A stretch of DNA of 64,000 bases, taken from contig CAWFOR010000026.1 of assembly GCA_963817485.1 (NCBI GenBank), positions 217,355 to 281,354 of the forward strand, written 5' to 3'. The stretch comes from Hyphomicrobium_A sp963817485 (GTDB lineage Bacteria; Pseudomonadota; Alphaproteobacteria; Rhizobiales; Hyphomicrobiaceae). A program made the position numbers and the translations under genes. Below are positions 45,677 to 55,036 of this stretch, in pieces (position 1 is the stretch's first letter; each line of letters opens with the position of its first letter). The notes beneath the pieces are model-generated. The model had not been told where the DNA came from. It made no database searches and worked only from the letters and a program-made list of their open reading frames with translations.

Positions 45677-46354
45677 ATGGTACCCAGCCAAACCAATCTC
45701 ATTCTGTCGCGCCTGACCGACAGCGATTTCAAACTCATAGAAGCCGACCTCGAGGACGTGGACCTGCCGGTCCGCAAGATCCTGGAGCAGCCGCACCGGC
45801 GGATCGACAGCGTCTATTTTCCCGAGCGTGGCTTTGCCTCCGTCGTCGTCAATGGAGGGGAGAAGGAGCCTATCGAGGTTGGCATCATCGGCCGTGAGGG
45901 CATGACCGGGCTCGCGGTTCTGCTCGGCCACCAACGTCCGAAGCACCAAACTTACATGCAGGCGGCGGGCAACGGGCGCAGGCTCAAAACCAGCGTCCTG
46001 CGCAAAGCCATCGAGAAACGCGCGACCTTGCATCGTTCGCTGCTCCGTTACGTCAACTACTTCCTCGACCAGGCCGCGATGACAGCACTCGCTAACGGCC
46101 GCAGCACCATCGAAGAGCGCCTTGCCCGCTGGCTGCTTATGGCCGACGACCGGATCGAGGAGGACGAGTTGCCCCTGACGCAGGAGTTTCTCGCCATGAT
46201 GCTTGGTGTGAGAAGGCCCGGCGTCACCGTGGCCGTGCAACTGCTGGAGCGAAAGGGACTGATTGAAAGACAGCGCGGGTCCATCGTGATTATCGACCGC
46301 AAGCGGCTGGAGAAGCTGTCAAACGGAACCTACGTCTCCGCCGTCTACAACTAG
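45677..46354 (+). CDS. Crp/Fnr-family transcriptional regulator
   Basis: A 225-residue regulator with an N-terminal cyclic-nucleotide-binding fold (I-D-S-V-Y-F-P-E-R-G-F-A-S-V-V, V-G-I-I-G-R-E-G-M-T-G-L-A-V-L-L-G) and a C-terminal winged helix (L-T-Q-E-F-L-A-M-M-L-G-V-R-R-P-G-V-T-V-A). No Fe-S Cys set is seen and the cAMP-phosphate loop is not intact, so it is neither a classical FNR nor a CRP. The ATG at 45677 has GAGGGAAGA upstream. The kinase gene follows 19 bp later. This type of Crp-like regulator with a HisKA_2 kinase is common in rhizobia. Confidence 0.9.
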   Translation: MVPSQTNLILSRLTDSDFKLIEADLEDVDLPVRKILEQPHRRIDSVYFPERGFASVVVNGGEKEPIEVGIIGREGMTGLAVLLGHQRPKHQTYMQAAGNGRRLKTSVLRKAIEKRATLHRSLLRYVNYFLDQAAMTALANGRSTIEERLARWLLMADDRIEEDELPLTQEFLAMMLGVRRPGVTVAVQLLERKGLIERQRGSIVIIDRKRLEKLSNGTYVSAVYN

Positions 46355-46373
46355 CTCAGAAGGGGTCAGCGTC

Positions 46374-47492
46374 ATGACATCTTGGATGACGAGTATGCGC
46401 ACCAGCCAGCGGCGGGACGCTATTACGCCGGATGCACTCATCAATGATCTCGTCCCATTCGCCGCAATCGGAGATGCGCTCGCGCAGGCCATCGTGGATA
46501 CGGTGCGCGAGCCGCTGCTGGTGCTCGACAAGGAGCTACGCGTCATCGCCGCCAGCCGTTCCTTCTACGAGACGTTCCAGGTGGACCGCCAAGAAACCCA
46601 GGGACGGCTACTCTACACATTGGGCGACGGCCAATGGGATATCCCGGCGCTGCGGTCGTTGCTGGGGAAGATCGTCCCGGATGGATCGGTGCTTGAGGCC
46701 TTCGAGGTCGAACACGAGTTCCCCAAGGTTGGTCGTCGCATCATGCTACTCAATGCGCGGACGGTTATCTCCCAATCCAACGCGCATACGGCGCTCTTGC
46801 TAGCCATCGAGGATATCAGCGAGCGCCGCGAGACGGAGCGTGAGTTACAGCATCTTTTGCGTCAGAAGGAACTGCTGCTTGAAGAGATGCAGCATCGCAT
46901 TGCAAATAGCCTGCAGATCATCGCAAGCATTCTCCTTATGAAGGCAAGAACCGTTCAATCGGAGGAGACGCGGGGCCACCTGCAAGACGCTCACAAGCGG
47001 GTAATGTCGGTTGCGGCCGTCCAGCAGCACTTGCAGGCATCCGGCCGCGGTGAGGCTATAGCGGTCGGTCCCTATCTGTCGAAACTATGCGAGACACTCG
47101 CGCAATCGATGATCGGCGAAACCCGCCCGGTAGCGCTTGAAACCAAAGTCAACGGAGGATCGGTCGTGTCCAGCGAGGCGGTGAGCCTTGGTCTCATCGT
47201 CATCGAAAGCGTCATCAACTCGCTGAAGCACGCGTTTCCTGTGGACAAGACCGACGGGCGTATCGTTGTGGCTTACGATACCAGCGGGTCTGGCTGGACA
47301 CTGTCGATTGCCGATAACGGCGTCGGAAAGCCGCACGAGGGCGCGGCCGACGCAAAGTCGGGCCTTGGCACGAGCATTGTGCAAGCGTTGGCAAACGAAC
47401 TCGATGCTAAGGTCGAAATGGCCAGCGACCAATACGGCACCACCGTCTCCATTAGTCACGCGAACTCGACACCGAGTGTTCTTCCCGCCTGA
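46374..47492 (+). CDS. PAS-domain HisKA_2-type sensor kinase
   Basis: A 372-residue soluble kinase. Residues about 38-160 form a PAS domain (V-D-T-V-R-E-P-L-L-V-L-D, S-F-Y-E-T-F-Q-V, I-E-D-I-S-E-R-R). Then comes the phosphoacceptor helix M-Q-H-R-I-A-N-S-L-Q of the HisKA_2 group and an ATPase domain (N-S-L-K-H-A-F, D-N-G-V-G, G-L-G-T-S-I-V). There is no membrane segment, so it senses a cytoplasmic signal. It is in an operon with the Crp/Fnr gene and may phosphorylate the lone receiver at 45045, which is divergent from that operon. Confidence 0.92.
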   Translation: MTSWMTSMRTSQRRDAITPDALINDLVPFAAIGDALAQAIVDTVREPLLVLDKELRVIAASRSFYETFQVDRQETQGRLLYTLGDGQWDIPALRSLLGKIVPDGSVLEAFEVEHEFPKVGRRIMLLNARTVISQSNAHTALLLAIEDISERRETERELQHLLRQKELLLEEMQHRIANSLQIIASILLMKARTVQSEETRGHLQDAHKRVMSVAAVQQHLQASGRGEAIAVGPYLSKLCETLAQSMIGETRPVALETKVNGGSVVSSEAVSLGLIVIESVINSLKHAFPVDKTDGRIVVAYDTSGSGWTLSIADNGVGKPHEGAADAKSGLGTSIVQALANELDAKVEMASDQYGTTVSISHANSTPSVLPA

Positions 47493-47560
47493 GCCTTGAG
47501 TCCGATCTGATCGAGCGACGCTAAGTGGTGGGCCGTCGACGACCTCGCGCGGTCGATCAC

Positions 47561-47911
47561 ATGGAGCTCCCGTTGACCGCGCTCAGAATCCATCACAGGA
47601 CAACCTATCGCTACCGTCTACCGGTGAGCCTCGGACCGCATCGATTGATGCTTCGCCCACGCGAGAGCCGCGATCTTCGCCTGATTTCGAGCGATGTGGC
47701 GGTGACGCCCCCGGCGGTCGTGACCTGGGCTCACATCCTGAACCAGCTTGAGCAGAAGGGTGGTTCACTTGGAAAATCCGAGCGTGGGATTGCGGCCCTA
47801 ATCGGAGCTTCGCGACCAACGGTCCGGCGAGCAATCAATGGTTTGGTCATTGCCGGTTTGATCGCAGCTGAGGCTTCGCGGAACGGGACTATGCTGAGGC
47901 TCGTAAGTTGA
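47561..47911 (+). pseudogene. Chimeric ORF: truncated transglutaminase N-domain joined to a winged-helix domain
   Basis: A 116-residue ORF made of two unrelated parts. Residues 1-58 (R-I-H-H-R-T-T-Y-R-Y, L-G-P-H-R-L-M-L-R-P-R-E-S-R-D) are the N-terminus of bacterial transglutaminase-like proteins, cut off after V-T-W-A-H where the family goes on with D-V-F-G-N. From codon 47735 the reading enters a winged-helix DNA-binding domain (L-E-Q-K-G-G-S-L, E-R-G-I-A-A-L-I-G-A-S-R-P-T-V-R-R). The transglutaminase catalytic domain is absent. The chimera is likely a product of a DNA rearrangement; the DNA-binding part may belong to the neighbouring membrane protein at 48115-49130. Confidence 0.7.
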
Positions 47912-48226
47912 TTTCGCCGGTTTCTTATCCTCTGAGGGCCGAGCGCACAACGGAGGATGGCAGTGAACTTGAACAATCTGGCCAAAGCAGACCTGACGCA
48001 GACCTCCACTGCCCGTGACGATACGTTCGACCGTCGTTCCCACGATGGTCGATGATCAAAGCCGCTCCTCATTTCAGTTGACTCATTTGGGCAATAACCC
48101 GCACAAGATAAGGATTAGCAGCTGCCAACCGCTCCGATGGCCGCTTTTACCTTCTCACGGGTCGCTGCATCGTCCGTAGTTTGGGCCTGAACCACCTGAA
48201 CCACAGGGTCTTCCTCGGGCTCCCTG
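47912..48226. other. 315-bp region between chimera and membrane protein
   Basis: No complete gene. On the minus strand 48226-48115 reads as a coding-like tail of the membrane protein, one base out of frame with its stop at 48227 (E-E-D-P-V-V-Q-V-V-Q-A-Q-T-T-D-D-A-A-T-R-E-K-V), so the gene may extend to 48115. The rest shows nothing I can support. Confidence 0.45.
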
Positions 48227-49130
48227 TTAAGCGTCTGTCGGCTTGCCGGCGATATGGCTTTCAGTCGCGCTTCCCGAGACGGCCTGAACCAGCACGAGGC
48301 TAAGTGCGCTACCCAGCTCCAATGCGAGCACGCCGACCAGGATGAGAAGCTCGGTCAGCAGGCTCGGCTCGACCTTCACTCCGAAGATGGCGAGGTAGGT
48401 TGCCAGGGCGGTTGCGCCGGGATCCGCAGTCTTCGCAACGGGCCCGCTCGCCATCGCTGCTTCAGCTTCGCGAATGGCTTGTTCGAGCTGGCCACGTCGC
48501 TGACTGCGCGCTTGCTCCGCCTTCCACTCGACGACCTTCGGGCACTGCTCCCGCGTGAACTTGCCGTCGATGGTCATACACCCGCCAGCGCGCGGATCGA
48601 TCAGCACACCATCGATGAGGGATTGCAGCTCTGCGGAAGGGCGTGCGGGCGGTAGTCCGTCTAGCTCAAGCTTGGCCCGCTGGTACTGGTCGCGAGCACT
48701 GTTTGCGACGTTGGACTCCGCCGCACGCACTGCAATTCTGTCACTGCGCATACTCGCCCACAAGCTCAATTCGGCTGAGAGCGAGTAGGAGATTGCAACG
48801 ACGCCTAAGAGTGCAACCGCAACTCCTTGGCAGATGCGCGACGATCGAAAAGCGTCGAATGCCGCTGCGACGCTGAACGGCTTAGCCAGCTCGCAGACCG
48901 ATCGCCATTGCGATGCTGAGGACGGCGAGAAGCGTTCCTTGCTCGGCACCGAGGGAGCCAGCGTAGTACGCGCCGAAGCCGGCCGACGCGATGATCAGCG
49001 CCGACGCAGCGAGTTTTGCGAGTGCAGGAGCTAAGGGCTTGGATGAAGTCGCGCCAACTAAGCGCTTGAGGCGACTCGCGCCAATTCTGGAGTCTTTACA
49101 ACTAACGTTCGTGGTGCTCTGATTGAGCAT
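48227..49130 (-). pseudogene. Integral membrane protein, probably with lost C-terminal DNA-binding domain, frame-disrupted
   Basis: Begins at ATG 49130 with a basic N-terminus and membrane helices (L-A-A-S-A-L-I-I-A-S-A-G-F-G-A-Y-Y, L-L-A-V-L-S-I-A-M-A-I-G-L). At 48893 one extra base shifts the frame; with it removed the reading is I-G-L-E-L-A-K-P-F-S-V-A-A-A-F, another helix, a long Cys-containing soluble loop, and a last helix pair (L-L-T-E-L-L-I-L-V-G-V-L-A-L-E-L). It ends at 48227 or, with one more base removed, at 48115. Similar proteins in alphaproteobacteria have four or so helices and a C-terminal helix-turn-helix, from memory; that domain is not here but lies inverted at 47735-47911. 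Function unknown. Confidence 0.65.
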
Positions 49131-49628
49131 GGGTTTCAGTCCTTCTAAGGAGGATTGAGATCAAGAGCCTCGGTCGCGCTTCCAACGCTTCCGGGGCTCG
49201 CTCGTTTTTAGTGGTGGTGGGTGCCTTCGTCTGTTCTGTCTTTCGGCGTTTGCTCCGTTTGTTGATCGCTTCAGGTAAAAGCTAGCTCGGCGCACTGACA
49301 ATTTCGTCAACGGGCCGTAATCCCACGCCGAAAAATCATCTCAGTATTCGGCTGACACGACCATCAATTTCCGCGTTGTACCGACTCCGAGCGCCACTTT
49401 GCTTCGCGCGACCTAAGCGCGGCATATGGGCGGTCTCCCTCGTCTTCCGGCCTCCCCTCCCGACCCGCAGCGCGTTTTGTGCCGAAGGCACGCTACTCGT
49501 GCCGGATCGATCATCGCGCCGGCCCTCCTATTAGGTCCCTCGGTAGCAATACTGAGGTAATGGTTGCGATACGTCCACAATCGCACTTGAGCGATGACTA
49601 AGCCTCCAGCGGATTCGGCGTGGAGCGG
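49131..49628. other. 498-bp intergenic region
   Basis: No supported gene. It holds the divergent promoter regions of the membrane protein (minus) and the porin (plus). A short inverted segment with a T run near 49170-49210 could be a weak hairpin but is not in a position to end a known gene. Confidence 0.45.
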
Positions 49629-51068
49629 ATGCGGCGTACTCCGTCGGCCAGATATCCGAGAGATGCGCGAGGCTGGCGGCTCTTGAGCAGCAGGGATTCA
49701 GCACTGAAATGGACTGCCATGCTCCTCGTCTGGGCCACGCCTGCGCTATCCCATGACCTGAGGACGGCATGTTGCCACGATCTCGAGGACGTTGTTTCAG
49801 AACTTGAGAGCACCGTAGCGGCCAAAGGCAACAGCAAAGTGCGCCTCAGCGTCTCGGGTTGGATCAACGAAGCGTTGTTTGCGTGGGATGATGGCATCCA
49901 GCGAGGGCTTTACGAGGGTACCAACCTCATTGAACAGCCTCGGTTTCGCTTCACCGGTGACGTGCAGATCGCTCACGAACTGTTCGCCGGTTACCTTCTC
50001 GAAGTCGGCATCGAGGGCACGCCATCCAATCAATGGAACCAGAATACCGACGTGTCGCAAAATGCCGATCCGACAAAGCAGGACGGCGCCACAGCGGTTA
50101 AGAAGAGCAGCTGGTTTCTCAGGAGCAGTGGGTTCGGGCAACTCGCCGTTGGTCTGAACGCCATGGCGACTTACCATCTGCTCGACGACGCAGACGCCTC
50201 GCAAACGCGCTATGCCTCAGACGCCGACGCCATCGGCGTTTACATGTCGGCTTTCTTTATTCGGAGCGGAGGAAATCTCGTCGGCACTCCTGCACTCAAA
50301 TGGACGGATGTCCTACGCGGGTGGAAGAACTCCACGCCGGGACAGGGCGACCTTCGCGACGTGATTCGTTATGATTCTCCGAAGCTGAACGGGTTCGTCG
50401 CGAGCGCGTCTTGGGGTGAGAAGTCTCTGGGGGACGTCGCTTTGGGCTACGATGATGTTTTGGGTGACTTCCACCTTGTTGCGAGGGCCGGATATGGTTC
50501 AAGCGGCAATCCGGGCACCACTGTAGGCGGCGCATCTCCAGGCGTAGTCGCCGCCTACGTGGCAGGTGGCTCGCCGTGCATTTCAACAACTTCGAACTTC
50601 ACGTCGTTGCCCGGTTTCCATTGTGCATGGGGCGGTGCGGCGGCCACCCTCCTGCATAGCCCGACGGGTTTGTACGTGTACGGCGGGCGAGGAGAGCAGT
50701 TCACTGTCTCAGATCATGCATTCGTGCCGGGAACCGTTTTTGAGCATACGAGCGATTTCTGGATTATCCAGCCGGGCATCGAGCGCGATTGGCTGCCCCT
50801 CGGCAAAACCACCCTCTTTGGCGAATATCGGCAAGACGATCCGGGCTCGAACCCCGGCAAAACCGTTGACGCAAGAGTCAACTTTTGGCAGGGCGGCGTG
50901 GTGCAGAAGATAGACGCTGCCGACGCGTATGCCTATTTGCTCTATCAGCAGGGTGGCGGCGAGATCACAGGTAATGCGGTCACCGCCGCATCGGGTGCCG
51001 CCCCCAACGGGACGACGAGCTTGGATAAATTCAGGGAGGTCATTGCAGGAGTAAGGATCAATTTCTGA
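49629..51068 (+). CDS. Rhizobial-type outer membrane porin
   Basis: A porin of about 480 residues. The mature N-terminus shows the family's start, C-C-x-D-L-E-D-V-V-S-E-L-E-S-T-V-A-A-K-G-N, a short coiled-coil, then K-V-R-L-S-V-S-G-W-I-N-E-A-L-F and a repeated strand pattern that ends in I-A-G-V-R-I-N-F with terminal Phe. It should form a general diffusion pore. The start is uncertain: ATG 49629 is used, but the signal peptide (M-L-L-V-W-A-T-P-A-L-S) would fit a start at TTG 49684 or ATG 49720. It ends 3 bp from the convergent TPR gene. Confidence 0.85.
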   Translation: MRRTPSARYPRDARGWRLLSSRDSALKWTAMLLVWATPALSHDLRTACCHDLEDVVSELESTVAAKGNSKVRLSVSGWINEALFAWDDGIQRGLYEGTNLIEQPRFRFTGDVQIAHELFAGYLLEVGIEGTPSNQWNQNTDVSQNADPTKQDGATAVKKSSWFLRSSGFGQLAVGLNAMATYHLLDDADASQTRYASDADAIGVYMSAFFIRSGGNLVGTPALKWTDVLRGWKNSTPGQGDLRDVIRYDSPKLNGFVASASWGEKSLGDVALGYDDVLGDFHLVARAGYGSSGNPGTTVGGASPGVVAAYVAGGSPCISTTSNFTSLPGFHCAWGGAAATLLHSPTGLYVYGGRGEQFTVSDHAFVPGTVFEHTSDFWIIQPGIERDWLPLGKTTLFGEYRQDDPGSNPGKTVDARVNFWQGGVVQKIDAADAYAYLLYQQGGGEITGNAVTAASGAAPNGTTSLDKFREVIAGVRINF

Positions 51069-51071
51069 AGG

Positions 51072-52490
51072 TTAAATTCCATCCTCGCCGTCAATTCCGC
51101 ACGTATAACCTTGACACCGCTTTGCCTCACGCGACGCGGACGCAGCCTTTGTACTCTTTGCAGATGCCTTTATGTCGTCGGCACGTCGTAAAAACTCCGT
51201 AGCCTCCGCCGAGCGTTGCGTCGCATTCAAAACTTGCCCTAAACCAGCCAGATCTCTCGCTACCTGCATGCTCTGAATTCCGTAGTTCTTTTCATCGAGA
51301 GCGAGAGCTTTACGGTAGCACGTCTCGGCATCCGCCAGGTGGCTGGTTTCCACGAGGATCTGCGCCTGGAAGTTAAGTGCAGGGCCGATCTCGAGGACGG
51401 CGCGTCCGGTTTGATGCTGCATGTCTTCCAGGATGTCGATGACACGCTGCATGAGCGGTTCCGCATCGGCGCTGCGGTGCCACACTTTAAAGAATTTAGC
51501 GAGATTTTTGAGATCGCGGGCCACAGTGGGATGCACTGGCCCAAAGCTGGTTTGATCGATGGCCAATGCACGGTTGATCAGGGACTCGGCCTCAGCCGGA
51601 CGATTTGTGTCCCTCAAGACTTTCGCAAGGTTGTTGAGCACGGTCGCCACGTTCGGGTTCTGGGCTCCCAACACTCGCTCATCGATGTCTAGCGCCCGGC
51701 GAAAAAGAGCTTCGGCTTCTTCGTGCTTTCCAGATAATCGCAAAGACTCGGCGAGATTATTGAGATTGACCGCGACGCTTGGATGCTCGCGGCCGAGTTC
51801 TTTTTCGTTGAGCTCGAGCGCGTGCCGGTAGAGGGTTTCGGCTTCGGTTGCGCCATCCCGCGGCAGCCCGGCCGCGAGATTGCTGAGGGCGCTTGCCAGA
51901 TCAGAATTTGACCCACCTGGATTTTCACGGCGAAGGTCCTCAAGGATTGCGATGGCACGACGTTGCAAGGTCTCGGCGTCATCGGCCTTGCCTTGGTCCC
52001 TGAGCAGGACCGCGATGTTGTTCAGATCGCGGGCAACATCACGATGCTGTGGCCCAAGCATGCGCTCGTCGATGGCGAGAGCGCGCACATAAAGCTTCTC
52101 GGCTTCAGCGCCCCTTTGAGAGGATTGCAGCAGGCTCGCAAGATTGTTGAGATGGCGCGCCACGTCGCCGCTGTCAGCGGCACCAGTTTCATCGATAGCG
52201 AGCGCACGACGAAAGGCAGCTTCGGCCTCTTGAGCGCGATTGGCGCGAACGAGATATTGGCCATAGTTATTCAGGGCCGTTGCGACGGCGGGGTCCGTTG
52301 CCCCTTTCATCCGCTCAGCAAGTTGAACCGCGTAGGCTGCCACGGGCAGTCCTGCCGCATAGCGACCAGCGGCATAAAACTCGACGGTAGTTCGATTGAC
52401 CGCATCGAGACTTGGATCGCTTTCGGCGAAAGCAGGCACAGAGATGCAGACCGTAAGAACGAGCGTCTGAGGCAACCCGCGAATGATCAT
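51072..52490 (-). CDS. Exported tetratricopeptide repeat protein
   Basis: A 472-residue protein with a signal peptide (residues 1-22, V-S-V-P-A-F-A-E-S) and about eight TPR units of the kinesin-light-chain type, each with the core A-x-x-L-N-N-L-A and L-Y-x-R-A-L-x-I-D-E (roughly residues 70-430). Such repeats form a solenoid for protein binding. The tail has a few Cys residues (R-C-Q-G-Y-T-C-G). The start ATG 52490 has an AAGGGCGAG ahead of it. It lies between two porin genes and could serve in the envelope; the partner is unknown. Its stop is 3 bp from the porin's stop. Confidence 0.87.
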   Translation of the reverse strand: MIIRGLPQTLVLTVCISVPAFAESDPSLDAVNRTTVEFYAAGRYAAGLPVAAYAVQLAERMKGATDPAVATALNNYGQYLVRANRAQEAEAAFRRALAIDETGAADSGDVARHLNNLASLLQSSQRGAEAEKLYVRALAIDERMLGPQHRDVARDLNNIAVLLRDQGKADDAETLQRRAIAILEDLRRENPGGSNSDLASALSNLAAGLPRDGATEAETLYRHALELNEKELGREHPSVAVNLNNLAESLRLSGKHEEAEALFRRALDIDERVLGAQNPNVATVLNNLAKVLRDTNRPAEAESLINRALAIDQTSFGPVHPTVARDLKNLAKFFKVWHRSADAEPLMQRVIDILEDMQHQTGRAVLEIGPALNFQAQILVETSHLADAETCYRKALALDEKNYGIQSMQVARDLAGLGQVLNATQRSAEATEFLRRADDIKASAKSTKAASASREAKRCQGYTCGIDGEDGI

Positions 52491-52939
52491 CTCGCCCTTC
52501 AAGCAAGAGGTTGTCGCCGCCGCTATCCATAGCCTACGCAAGACGGAAAATGTGGCAATACAGTACTTCTACGGAGGGCGTCTCGACCGAAGGGATGCAC
52601 TAACCTTCTGCGGCAGGCAGCGCCATCGACGGCAAGTCTCCGCGAACTGTTCTCAGCTGTTTGCCGGTCCCAGCCAACCACTGTTGCATCCTCGGCACCA
52701 TTCCCCAAAATGTTTTGAGGAGTCGTGCTGCCCAATATTTCGACGATCCATTGATCTGTCGATTAATCAAACTGCTATCGAGGATATTTGTCTCCCCTCC
52801 GTACGATTACGGAGGCAAGGAGACGGAGGCAAATAGTAACACGTTTGTTAAACGCGCCTGTTCCGGTGCCCCTCGTCTTCGCCGAAGGATCAGCATCCGG
52901 TCGGTGTTGGGCGTGTCTCAGTAGATTTAGGGGGGTCCG
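52491..52939. other. 449-bp divergent promoter region
   Basis: No supported gene between the TPR gene (minus) and the second porin (plus). A short inverted repeat TAACA-N4-TGTTA lies at 52837-52850, about 90 bp before the porin start, and could be part of a regulatory site. Confidence 0.45.
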
Positions 52940-54554
52940 ATGTTGCTTAAAAGCTTCGCGATCATCGTCGGCGTAAGCTCGACTTTAGCTATGCTGGGAC
53001 TGCCAGCTAACGCTGAAGATGCGGATGTCCAGCAATTGAAGCAAGAAATGGCCGCGCTGCAAAAAAAACTGAACGTGTTGGAAAAGCAGGTCGAAGTAAA
53101 CCACGCACAAGAACAGGCGGCAGTGCGCTCCTACGAGACCCTGACTTCGGGAAAAGACGGCGGAGATCCGTGGAAGCCCTTTGGCGTTAAGATCACGTTC
53201 GGGGGCTACGCGGCGCTGGAAGGTGTGTTCAGGGACAAGGACCAGGCAACTTCCATCGGATCGGCATTCCAGAAGATCCCATTTGACAACCTGCAGCAAG
53301 CCCACGTCAACGAGTTGCGGGCCACGGCGCAGCAAAGCCGCCTCACACTCCTTGCCGAGGGGAGCATCAACGACCATGAGAAATATGCCGGCTTCATAGA
53401 GTTCGGACTTTCTCGGTGCTGCCGGGACTGCGAATTCAGTCGAGTCCAACAGCTACACGCCGCGGCTGCGCCAGTTTTACGGCACTTATGATAACACCCG
53501 CGACGGGTGGCACTTCTTGGCCGGCCAATCGTGGAGCCTGGTCACGCTGTTCAAGTCGGGTCTGATACCTCGCCAGGAAAACGTTCCGTTGACGATCGAT
53601 GCCCAGTACGTTCCGGGCTTTGATTGGTTGCGCAATCCGGAAATCCGCATCGTCAAGGACTGGGATAAGAAGGTCTGGCTCGGCATCGAAGCCGCAAGTC
53701 CGCAAGCGGTCTCTACGGGCGCCGCGCCTTTCGGGGCGGGGGGCGTCCTCAGCACCTTCAATTGCAACTCGCAGTTGGACCCCCAGACAAGCTGTTCTTT
53801 GGACTTCATGCCGGATGTCACTGTGAAGTTGGCCGTCGATCCGAGTTGGGGTCACTATGAGATATTCGGGTTGGCGCGGGGGTTCCGCGATCGCATCATT
53901 CCCGGAGGAAGCACCGCAACGACCTCAGGAACGAGCGCCCGTAATGATGAAGCTGTCGGTTTCTCGGGTGGTGGCGGTATGATCTTGCCGATCTGGGGCG
54001 ACAAGCTTCAGTTGCAAGGGAATGTATTGTACGGCCAGGGTATCGGCCGCTATGACGCAGCCCAGTTGGCTGACTTCACCTTCAATGCAGATGGATCAGT
54101 GGCCCCGCTGACGGGGTTTTCCATCATGGCGGGCCTAACTTCGCATAATGCCATAAAGGACGTAGACCTCTACGCCTATGCTGGCGAAAACCATGTGTTT
54201 AATCACATTTCGGGCGCATTCGGATTTGGTAATCCGGCATCAAGTTTCACCAATGTCGGATGCGGTATTTTAGGGGGAGCGTGTGCCGGCACCACCTCCG
54301 CCTTTAACGGCTCTACCACCCTCGGCCTGGGCCAGATCCAAGACGTGTGGCAGGTCACCGGAGGCTTCTGGCATAGGTTGTATGACGGGGATAAGGGCGT
54401 AGTCGCATGGGGCCTGTCGGACTCCTTCACAGTGGACACGACCCCGGACTTCGGCCCGGCCAAGGGTGGTGCGGCCCATGCCGATATGAACGTCGTCATG
54501 TCGTCGTTCCGCTACTATCCCAAATATGGGACTCTGATTGGAACCAATCCGTAA
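52940..54554 (+). pseudogene. Porin with N-terminal coiled coil, frame-disrupted
   Basis: Begins at ATG 52940 with a signal peptide (residues 1-25, G-L-P-A-N-A-E-D), a coiled coil (Q-Q-L-K-Q-E-M-A-A-L-Q-K-K-L-N-V-L-E) and first barrel strands to F-I-E-F. At 53405-53406 an extra G moves the frame; with it removed the reading continues D-F-L-G-A-A-G-T-A, and the barrel runs unbroken to 54554. Corrected length is about 537 residues. It resembles outer-membrane porins of the DcaP/carbohydrate type, although the substrate is unknown. The end, P-K-Y-G-T-L-I-G-T-N-P, recurs in a remnant 200 bp downstream. A sequence error is the simplest cause. Confidence 0.8.
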
Positions 54555-55036
54555 CGTGCGAATAGTCACCCTGTCCGCTTACTCCCATCAGGCAGGGCGA
54601 GCGGAGTTGGCTTAGAGCCGGCTCCGCGTCGCTTCAGAACAATGCGTTTCCGCTGCTCCGAGCCTCTCAAACCGATCTTGTGCCGCCTCAATTCGCATAC
54701 CGTTGACCAGGCCTCCGTTGTGAACAAAGGCTGCGCGCCAGAAGCTTCGCAGCGATGCTGTCGTTCCTCTACTACCCAAAAGTCGGCACCCTGGTGGGAA
54801 GCACTCCCCAGCAGTTGATCAGAACCGCTTCGGTTGACTCTCGCGTGGCGGCGGCTTCTCGGTGAGAGAGTGCCGCCGCCGACGCATTACGACGTCCGCA
54901 GCTTTCATTCCGTATCACTACCGAGGGTGCGTAACCTCCGCCGTCCCGCCGACGATTTCGACCGGAATTTCGGTCCTTTCCTCACAGCCCTAACGTCTGT
55001 CCGTCGCAACGTCAGCAAGTGGCTGAGGAAACGGTC
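54555..55036. other. 482-bp region with a porin remnant
   Basis: No complete gene. It contains the last ~20 codons of a second porin copy at 54755-54817 and otherwise shows only non-coding sequence between that remnant and the small exported protein. Confidence 0.5.
54755..54817 (+). pseudogene. 3'-end remnant of a second porin copy
   Basis: Reads M-L-S-F-L-Y-Y-P-K-V-G-T-L-V-G-S-T-P-Q-Q, matching the end of the porin just upstream (M-S-S-F-R-Y-Y-P-K-Y-G-T-L-I-G-T-N-P) at 11 or more of 18 positions. The bases before it show no homology that I can see. It is best explained as the last piece of a tandem porin copy that was deleted. Confidence 0.6.

Noticed and set aside
43200..49600. Insertion sequence or transposon explaining the accessory patch
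   Set aside because: No transposase gene or terminal inverted repeats were found; the rearranged edges are simple.
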